DNA of 22,791 nucleotides from WRIS01 sp050945135 (GTDB lineage Bacteria > Actinomycetota > Coriobacteriia > Coriobacteriales > Eggerthellaceae), in NCBI GenBank assembly GCA_050945135.1, contig JBMNSJ010000034.1, forward strand, positions 1 to 22,791, given 5' to 3'. The notes under the pieces are model-generated. The model made no database searches, had not been told where the DNA came from, and was given only the letters and a program-made list of their open reading frames with translations. The translations under genes were made by a program, and so were the position numbers. Within the stretch, counting starts at the first letter, position 1. Each line of letters opens with the position of its first letter. Of this stretch, positions 16,364 through 21,574 are shown piece by piece.

Positions 16364-16539
16364 CTTTCGCCCGCACCAGATATGCCAGCTAACCTTCAGG
16401 TTGGCTGGCATATCTGCTTGTGAGCAAGGGATTTTACGCCGCGTTCATTACGCTGCCATGCTTTTGCATGCAGCGTAACAGCGAGTGTCAAGGCTTGCGC
16501 AGCAACCGCGAAGCGGCTCGGCTTTTACACGAGCTAACA
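16364..16539 (+). repeat. Repeat unit 2 of the tRNA-3'-end array (176 bp, diverged)
   Basis: Starts with the same 15 nt as the tRNA 3' end. Hairpin 1 (16378-16415) has arms AGATATGCCAGC and GCTGGCATATCT plus AACC/GGTT, and lacks the T-run. Hairpin 2 (16448-16478) has arms TTACGCTGC/GCAGCGTAA plus ATGC/GCAT. Positions within the unit match unit 1 to within a base, though stem sequences differ. Confidence 0.8.
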
Positions 16540-16611
16540 CTTTCGCCCGCACCAAAAATGTCAGATAACCTCAGGTTATTTGACATTTTTGCTTTCGAGC
16601 ATGGGGCTTTA
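16540..16611 (+). repeat. Repeat unit 3 (72-bp partial copy)
   Basis: Matches unit 1 at 71 of 72 positions, the single difference being in the hairpin loop. It includes the tRNA 3' end and the T-tailed hairpin (16555-16589). Similarity stops after GGGGCTTTA. Confidence 0.85.
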
Positions 16612-16681
16612 GGCATATAGATTAGAAAGTATGCCCTACTTATGATTCATTCGATAGAGTCGCTGATTCGAGCTGCTGGTT

Positions 16682-16897
16682 CTAAACGGGTTTTTGATGT
16701 ATCAAAACCCATTCCTGCGAGATGCTAAGATTGAAAAAATCGCAGGACGCAAGATAGCCCCCGCTCGCGCTACGATCCGAATCTAAGACAGATGGCTTAG
16801 TCTCAATGTCAAATGCAACGTTTTGTGGTTGCGACACGGTCCATACTCGTCCACTCGAAAAGTGCTCAACCTTGCCATCAGGCATTTTGTAGAGCAT
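16682..16897 (-). CDS. Possible small protein (71 aa), unrecognised
   Basis: ATG at 16897 is preceded by GGAGAG with 6-nt spacing, the main support. The product (MLYKMPDGKVEHFSSGRVW...) is soluble, with no membrane helix or known domain. Its 3' half runs through two inverted repeats, unusual for a real gene. A neighbouring frame (ATG near 17019) overlaps it and could mean a frameshifted remnant. Treat as tentative. Confidence 0.3.
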   Translation of the reverse strand: MLYKMPDGKVEHFSSGRVWTVSQPQNVAFDIETKPSVLDSDRSASGGYLASCDFFNLSISQEWVLIHQKPV

Positions 16898-16932
16898 GTT
16901 TTTCTCTCCGTAGACCCATCAACCACAAAACG
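16819..16932. repeat. 13-bp inverted repeat pair
   Basis: CGTTTTGTGGTTG (16819-16831) is the exact reverse complement of CAACCACAAAACG (16920-16932). The 88 bp between include the ATG and ribosome site of the small minus-strand frame. Confidence 0.6.
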
Positions 16933-17150
16933 GGCAATCTGACTTTGATTCATGCTTTTCTGCATTGATTTGTTCGCGCGGGGTCTTCTATGTGTGTTTG
17001 CACGGTGAATCCCAAGCATGTACAGGACTTTGATTTTACCAAACTATAGAGTGATACCCCCTTTCGTTCTGAAGAACATGGACTCAGTCTGGGACATCGT
17101 TTCCTTCCGACTAAAGAAAAGGTTAGAATGAATACACTTCAGCAGCCCTC

Positions 17151-18368
17151 ATGCCAATGGTTGACGCAGAAAAGGTTTTCATGCAGCTACAGCCAGAACA
17201 AATTCGCGCCCACCGCCTTCGAGCTCATCATCTTGATCGAAAGCTGCCGGCTTGTGACATCATAAAAGCAGCTGAAGTCTGCGGTCTTCAAAACAGCCCA
17301 CCCGGCGCATGGGAAACATCTCTTTTCAACCGTCTTGAGACCTGTACGCTCACAACACTACACAACGCACTTTACACAGAGAAAACCTTACTGCAAGCCT
17401 GGAGCTTTCGCGGCGCACCTTTTGTGTTCCCCACCGAGCAGAGCGATATTTTTCTCACACCTCTCATTGCGCAAGAAGGAGAAGATCCCTGGATATACAC
17501 TGCCGGAGTCAAAGGGGCGCTCGATCATCTTCAGATGCCTTTCGAAGAGGTGCTTGCCCGTGTGAAAACGGCAATAGCCTACCTTGACGAACACGCTATC
17601 ACGAGCAAAGAAGCACTTGATCGCACTCTTGCCAATATCGTCTTCCAAGATTTACCTGCAGAAAAGCAGGCTTTGTGGCAAGACCCCTCCATCTATGGGA
17701 ACCCCCAGAAGCAAACGATGGGCGATGCAGCAGTTTCGTTCTTGCTGCGTCCTTGCTCATTTTACTCGCTAATTGTATTCGGGAAACGTGAGGGCACCAG
17801 CCCTACCTTCACCTCATTCAGACACTGGGTCGGACGCAACTCAACCCATATACCCAATGCCGACAAAGAACTCGTTCGAAAATTTGTTCATTGTTATGGC
17901 CCTGCAACGAAAAACGATCTTATGAGCTGGCTTGGATGTTCTCGCAAGCAGGCACAACGCCTCTGGGGCACCGTGAGCAACGAGCTTGTTCCAATTGAAG
18001 TCGAGAGTAAAACCGGCTTTATGAGTGCTTCGGACTTGGATAATCTGCCGCAAGAAGTTTGTGATCAGGATCAACTACTGCTCCTCGGAGCCCATGACCC
18101 CTACCTTGATCTCAGGGATCGTGGCATGATACTAAGAGATAAAGCGCAGCACAAAGAAGTTTGGAAGTATGTTAGCAATCCGGGGGTAATCCTCAAAGGC
18201 GGACGCATTATTGGAACATGGAGAACTGCCTCAACTGCAAAGACCCTCGCTTTTTCCCTCATTACATGGGAAAAGCTTTCGAAAAACGAGCATCAAAAAC
18301 TTAACGAACTCGCTGAAGACTACGCCTCGTTCCGGGGAAAACACCCAAGGGTCGCCTTCTCCGGATAA
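17151..18368 (+). CDS. AlkZ-like winged-helix DNA-binding protein (HTH_42 / DUF1006 type)
   Basis: 405 residues; ATG at 17151 or 17157, neither with a strong ribosome site. The layout fits the AlkZ/YcaQ family: an N-terminal RAHRLRAHHLDRK region, CGLQNSPPGAWETSLFNRLE, LLQAWSFRGAPFVFPTEQ (family W-x-x-RGT-x-H/F element), and late winged-helix repeats (YGPATKNDLMSWLGCSRKQAQRLW) and LLLGAHDPYLDLRDR near the C-terminus. AlkZ enzymes are DNA glycosylases that remove crosslinks or bulky alkyl adducts, using a QxQ or QxD motif. The matching site here reads Gln47-Asn-Ser49, so the second acid/amide is missing. DNA binding is probable; glycosylase activity is uncertain. Confidence 0.7.
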   Translation: MPMVDAEKVFMQLQPEQIRAHRLRAHHLDRKLPACDIIKAAEVCGLQNSPPGAWETSLFNRLETCTLTTLHNALYTEKTLLQAWSFRGAPFVFPTEQSDIFLTPLIAQEGEDPWIYTAGVKGALDHLQMPFEEVLARVKTAIAYLDEHAITSKEALDRTLANIVFQDLPAEKQALWQDPSIYGNPQKQTMGDAAVSFLLRPCSFYSLIVFGKREGTSPTFTSFRHWVGRNSTHIPNADKELVRKFVHCYGPATKNDLMSWLGCSRKQAQRLWGTVSNELVPIEVESKTGFMSASDLDNLPQEVCDQDQLLLLGAHDPYLDLRDRGMILRDKAQHKEVWKYVSNPGVILKGGRIIGTWRTASTAKTLAFSLITWEKLSKNEHQKLNELAEDYASFRGKHPRVAFSG

Positions 18369-18386
18369 GGTCCCGCTGTCTTCAGC

Positions 18387-18414
18387 GTGCAAGATAGACC
18401 GAGAAAAGTGCAAG
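18387..18414 (+). promoter_or_regulatory. Candidate LytTR operator (direct repeat, 21-bp period)
   Basis: GTGCAAG occurs at 18387-18393 and 18408-18414, start to start 21 bp, two helical turns. LytTR regulators bind paired direct repeats at about this spacing. It ends 15 bp before a possible -35 box. Confidence 0.4.
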
Positions 18415-18429
18415 TCACGTCTAAAGCCC

Positions 18430-18458
18430 TTGCTCAATGCCCCCACCGAACGCATACT
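18430..18458 (+). promoter_or_regulatory. Candidate promoter of the LytTR pair
   Basis: TTGCTC (18430-18435) and CATACT (18453-18458) with a 17-bp spacer; a start near 18465 would leave a leader of about 32 nt. The match to consensus is weak, as expected for an activator-dependent promoter. Confidence 0.35.
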
Positions 18459-18496
18459 GGTTTGTGTGACCATCTGGAAAGGATGCCATTCTTACA

Positions 18497-18940
18497 ATGA
18501 AAGTTTCTATTACAGAAAATCCCCGTCTAAGCGAGGTTTCGGTCGACATTACGTGTCCTCAAATAAATGAAACCGTAAGTCGCATTGTCGCAAATCTCAA
18601 TACCTTTAATAACAAGCTAATTGGGAAAGACAATGGCCAGACACACATTTTATCTACCAACGATATTTTTTATTTTGAAACAGTTGATCGAAAAACCTTT
18701 ATGTATACGCACAGCAAAGTTTTTGAAACCCCTTTGCGGATATATGAGCTCATGGAGCGTTTTGAAGACACAGAGTTCATCCAAATATCAAAACAGATGA
18801 TCGTCAACTTTGACAAAGTGATCGCCGTACGACCAGAATTCAACGCCCGACTCCAACTTATTCTTCCCAACAACGAAACCGTCATTGTGTCACGCCAGTT
18901 TTCTCCCTACATCAAACGTAAACTTGGAACCATCGGCTGA
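18497..18940 (+). CDS. LytTR family DNA-binding regulator (stand-alone)
   Basis: 147 residues with no receiver domain. About 45 N-terminal residues (VDITCPQINETVSRIVANL) precede a LytTR domain over about 48-145: STNDIFYFETVDRKTFMYTHSKVFETPLRIYELMERF, then FIQISKQMIVNFDKVIAV and TVIVSRQFSPYIKRKLG, covering the domain's strands and the S-R motif near the end. LytTR proteins bind DNA direct repeats and control competence, bacteriocin or toxin genes. The ATG has only a distant AAAGGA; the start could be assisted by the overlapping TGA of a tiny upstream frame. It precedes a membrane protein by 18 bp, as in streptococcal HdrRM and BrsRM pairs. Confidence 0.85.
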   Translation: MKVSITENPRLSEVSVDITCPQINETVSRIVANLNTFNNKLIGKDNGQTHILSTNDIFYFETVDRKTFMYTHSKVFETPLRIYELMERFEDTEFIQISKQMIVNFDKVIAVRPEFNARLQLILPNNETVIVSRQFSPYIKRKLGTIG

Positions 18941-18958
18941 ACACAGAAAGGATCTCTC

Positions 18959-19393
18959 ATGAAAAGCTACTTTTTTACATTTGTCTCTGCCGCTTGCGTT
19001 TTGTTCACTGTCTTTATGGCAATAAGCTTCCCTTTTGCCTACTATTTCGCAGGCCCAAGCTTAGGTCTCAACATCAGCCTCGGGTTTTTAATCGCTGCTC
19101 TTGCAGCTGCACTTTTCCAATTCCTCTGGTTTACTGAGGCGGTAATCAAGAAAATGCGCTATCCCCTCCGTCTTTTGGGTTTCTTTTTCACCTTCGGCGC
19201 CACCTTGTTCGCTATTGGCTGGCTGGGAAATTGGTTCCCTCATTCACTCGAGGCGATCGGGCTCTTCTTTGTGATCTTTGCTGTCATTTTCGCGTTAACC
19301 TCACTTGGCTACACAATCTATTTCCGCCGAAGTGCGGGAAGTTATGACAAGGCCTTAGCAGCTTATCGAAAACAGCAAGAACGGGACGCTTAG
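18959..19393 (+). CDS. Four-helix membrane protein, DUF3021-like LytTR partner
   Basis: 144 residues, with AAAGGA before the ATG. Four hydrophobic helices: about 4-30, 38-60, 68-92 and 96-120, then a basic C-tail (YDKALAAYRKQQERDA) in the cytosol. Size, topology and position directly behind a stand-alone LytTR gene match the DUF3021 type, by pattern rather than search. In the Streptococcus HdrRM and BrsRM systems the membrane partner inhibits the LytTR regulator; the same antagonism is inferred here. The signal is unknown. Confidence 0.75.
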   Translation: MKSYFFTFVSAACVLFTVFMAISFPFAYYFAGPSLGLNISLGFLIAALAAALFQFLWFTEAVIKKMRYPLRLLGFFFTFGATLFAIGWLGNWFPHSLEAIGLFFVIFAVIFALTSLGYTIYFRRSAGSYDKALAAYRKQQERDA

Positions 19394-19447
19394 CTAACCG
19401 CAATCCCAAAGAGGTCTTGCGCGGCAAACAAAATACGAACGAGAAGC

Positions 19448-19744
19448 TCACGAACCCTCAATCAGGCGAAGCTTAGCCTTTTTGCTCAATTTCTTAATAG
19501 CGATTTCTCGGCGAAGTGCGACTGACTTGTCTTCACAGCTTTCGCGGTAGATGAGTTCGACTGGCCCACGAGAGCGCGTATATTTTGCTCCAGCACCGCT
19601 GTTGTGCGCCTCAATTCGCTGCTCAAGATTATTAGTTATCCCCGTATAAAGCGTATTATCTGAACAGCGCAAAATATACACCCAGTAAGCTTGCGAATTT
19701 GCTGGGTTTTCATTAGCTTCACGTAGTTGCGGCTTTTCGGTCAA
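19448..19744 (-). CDS. GIY-YIG nuclease family protein (YhbQ/UPF0213-like)
   Basis: 98 residues from a TTG start at 19744, with GGAG 8 nt upstream. The domain starts with VYILRCSDNTLYTGITNN, where YIL and YTG form the GIY-YIG pair, then the conserved Arg in LEQRIEAHNSG, KYTRSRGPVELIYRE, and a basic helical end (LRREIAIKKLSKKAKLRLIE). Small stand-alone GIY-YIG proteins of this group are widespread and possibly act in DNA repair; function is poorly defined. It runs convergently to the LytTR pair, with 54 bp between. Confidence 0.88.
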   Translation of the reverse strand: MTEKPQLREANENPANSQAYWVYILRCSDNTLYTGITNNLEQRIEAHNSGAGAKYTRSRGPVELIYRESCEDKSVALRREIAIKKLSKKAKLRLIEGS

Positions 19745-19928
19745 GCGTTACGCTCCAATCTGGACCTTTCATAAACACAAGCAGTGTACTACGAACCAGG
19801 TGAGGAGATAAGCGCAAAACGCGAGGAATCTACCGTGCCGAGCCACTCGGACAACACAAAAACGAAGGCGACAAACTCCCCTATTGCCACCTTCGTTATA
19901 CGAAAATCCTAAGTATGTAACTCAGTTT
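19745..19928. other. Short gap with no gene, holding the CoA-transferase terminator
   Basis: Apart from the terminator at 19853-19897, a small CCGAG/CTCGG stem lies near 19837-19850. Nothing else is recognised. Confidence 0.5.
19853..19897 (-). terminator. Rho-independent terminator of the CoA-transferase gene
   Basis: On the minus strand ACGAAGGTGGC (19896 to 19886) pairs with GTCGCCTTCGT (19872 to 19862): 11 pairs with two G-U, then TTTTTGTG. It lies about 30 nt past the stop codon. Confidence 0.85.
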
Positions 19929-21173
19929 CTATTTGCCCTGAAGCACGGCAAGATCAGTCGCGTCCGTCACAGAGCCATCGCTCAGTGCGGCATTAATCTG
20001 TTCTTGGGTATAGCCAAGCTCCTTCATGACCTCGACAGTTGAAGATCCCAGCTTACCTGTTGGCTTGAGTGGGCGGGTCTCCATATTCTCAAATTGGACA
20101 GGCGCAGTTGGACACCATTTTCCACCTGCAGGATATGGCACCTTCATTATGTATTCATTCACGAGAGCATTTTCGTCTTCATAGACATCAAGCGGGGTTT
20201 GTGCTGGCTCGCATGGCATATCGTTTTCCGTAAACATCTTTAAAAGCTCGTCTAAGGTAAACTGCGCGAAGCCCTGATCGAGGATGTCGGTAACCTCTCC
20301 CGCAAGACCCGCATCATTGACCGTTTGACATACCGAATATTGGGCGTGGTCAGCAAGCTCTGGGCGCCCGATGAGCTCCATAACTCGCGGCCAATCACGA
20401 TCATATTCTGGCAAGCAGAGAACAACCCACTTCTCGTCTTTCGAACGGAAAACGTTGTTGAGCGGATTGTTGACCTCGCGACGACTCTTTGGATAAGGGT
20501 TGCCATATTGAGCAGAAACCATGCCTGTTGACAGAGCATAGATGGCAGCGTGTTGAAGTGCACAAGCTACATAATCGCCCTCGCCAGTTTTTTCACGTCC
20601 AATAACGGCAGCAAGAATGCCCGAGGCAAGAAACATGGAAACTTGGAAATCGCCATAGCCATTTGTGGGAATCATAGGTGCATCACCCTTGTTGACGGTT
20701 GTGCCGAATACACCACCACGACCCATATAGCAAGTCACATCAAAACCGGCGTTATCCTTTTCTGGACCCTTCTTTCCATATCCCAATCCATGCCCCATAA
20801 TTAGGCGAGGGAACTTCTTGTGAAGGCTTTCCCAGTCAAGACCCATTTTTGCAAGACTCTTGGTGCGCATGTTAGTAATAAAAATATCTGCATCAGCAAG
20901 AAGCTTCTCGAGTACTTCTATACCTGTTTCGCTTTTTAGATCCAACGATATGAAACGCTTGTGCATGTTTGACATGTCAAAGCCAAGATTTTCTTCATCG
21001 CTGGAAGGCATTCCGAAAACAACAGCTTGATTAACGCGACCCGGATCGCCTTTAGCTGACTCAACCTTGATTACCTCAGCCCCCCATTCACCCAACACTC
21101 TCCCTGTTGTAGGAGTGGCTAGAAAGGTAGTTAGATCAACTACTTTGATTCCCTCGAGTGGTTTGATGGTCAT
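19929..21173 (-). CDS. Type III (CaiB/BaiF) CoA-transferase
   Basis: 414 residues from the ATG at 21173, with AAGGAGG 5 nt before it; the frame extends 33 codons upstream but that is leader. The N-terminus LEGIKVVDLTTFLATPTTGRVLGEWGAEVIKVES is the family signature for CoA binding. NAGFDVTCY supplies the catalytic aspartate (Asp145) that forms the mixed anhydride/thioester. GYGDFQVSMFLASGILAAVIG and the small C-terminal domain follow. By eye it sits nearer the 2-hydroxyacyl/aryl-lactate transferases (HadA, FldA) than formyl-CoA transferase, but the substrate is not fixed. It moves CoA between carboxylic acids, activating one for dehydration, reduction or other steps. A long structured leader and a strong terminator suggest an independent transcript. 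Confidence 0.88.
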   Translation of the reverse strand: MTIKPLEGIKVVDLTTFLATPTTGRVLGEWGAEVIKVESAKGDPGRVNQAVVFGMPSSDEENLGFDMSNMHKRFISLDLKSETGIEVLEKLLADADIFITNMRTKSLAKMGLDWESLHKKFPRLIMGHGLGYGKKGPEKDNAGFDVTCYMGRGGVFGTTVNKGDAPMIPTNGYGDFQVSMFLASGILAAVIGREKTGEGDYVACALQHAAIYALSTGMVSAQYGNPYPKSRREVNNPLNNVFRSKDEKWVVLCLPEYDRDWPRVMELIGRPELADHAQYSVCQTVNDAGLAGEVTDILDQGFAQFTLDELLKMFTENDMPCEPAQTPLDVYEDENALVNEYIMKVPYPAGGKWCPTAPVQFENMETRPLKPTGKLGSSTVEVMKELGYTQEQINAALSDGSVTDATDLAVLQGK

Positions 21174-21574
21174 AGAATCCTCCTTGTGTGTGCGGTCTTT
21201 TCTACAGATGTTGGAGGCTAGCTTTGCAGCGATTTGAAGGAGCGCATCGAATCGTTGCGAGCAGCCTCGCACGTCGTTGCCACAGCAGTAAACCCAGTGG
21301 GCGCCCGCTTTTCCCCTCTCTCGAAACGACGGTTGGTGTCCTGCTATGACTACCTACATGTTCACGTCGTCCATGATTGTTTTATCTTAACACCGCATAT
21401 CCTATATATGGTTTAACCTAGTATTTTGTTGATAGTTTTATTCTATCGAGCATATAGCCTGTCACTATATCGTCAAGCAACTAAAGGAATGAAGTAAGAT
21501 GCCTTCGCCTGGCGTGTTCATTGCGCACACACCAAACAAAGGCATCAGGGAGGGAGAATGTCTTTGAACTATGT
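21174..21574 (-). promoter_or_regulatory. 401-bp region: leader and control region of the CoA-transferase
   Basis: No gene. Nearest the start codon is a stem TGCGAG-CAGC-CTCGCA (21256-21271) and a GGGCGCCC palindrome near 21300. The AT-rich part 21380-21470 probably holds the promoter; two inverted repeats lie there: GATAG/CTATC (21431-21447) and ATATAG/CTATAT (21452-21470). No good -35/-10 pair was found. Confidence 0.4.
21498..21546 (-). terminator. Possible terminator of the flavoprotein gene
   Basis: GATGCCTT (21498-21505) pairs with AAGGCATC (21539-21546), and an inner stem (GGTGTGT/ACACGCC on the minus strand, one G-U) continues it. The minus strand reads on into TTACTTC, a poor T-tract, so termination is uncertain. 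Confidence 0.4.

Larger units (their letters stand above)
16612..17150. other. Gene-poor stretch with several inverted repeats
   Basis: Inverted repeats seen: GGCATA/TATGCC (about 16612-16635), GGGTTTT/AAAACCC (16688-16710), TCCTGCGA (16713-16720) with TCGCAGGA (16740-16747), CTAAG/CTTAG near 16785-16802, and a perfect 13-bp pair at 16819-16831 and 16920-16932. Only one weak minus-strand frame is worth listing. The part 16933-17150 shows no clear promoter or gene. Confidence 0.55.

Noticed and set aside
16163..16611. CRISPR array
   Set aside because: Only three repeats, unit length near 180-200 bp, repeats derive from the tRNA 3' end, and no cas gene is nearby.
16046..16620. Plus-strand frames running through the tRNA gene and repeats
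   Set aside because: They cross the tRNA and hairpins, lack ribosome sites and encode no recognisable protein; they arise because the repeat is open in that frame.
16091..17150. Integrated genomic island at tRNA-Leu
   Set aside because: The repeated tRNA 3' ends could be attachment sites, but no integrase or mobility gene lies within the window and the spans between copies are only about 200 bp. Kept only as an alternative explanation.
18486..18502. Five-codon leader frame whose TGA overlaps the LytTR ATG
   Set aside because: It has no separate ribosome site at a proper distance (AAAGG touches its ATG); too short to support.
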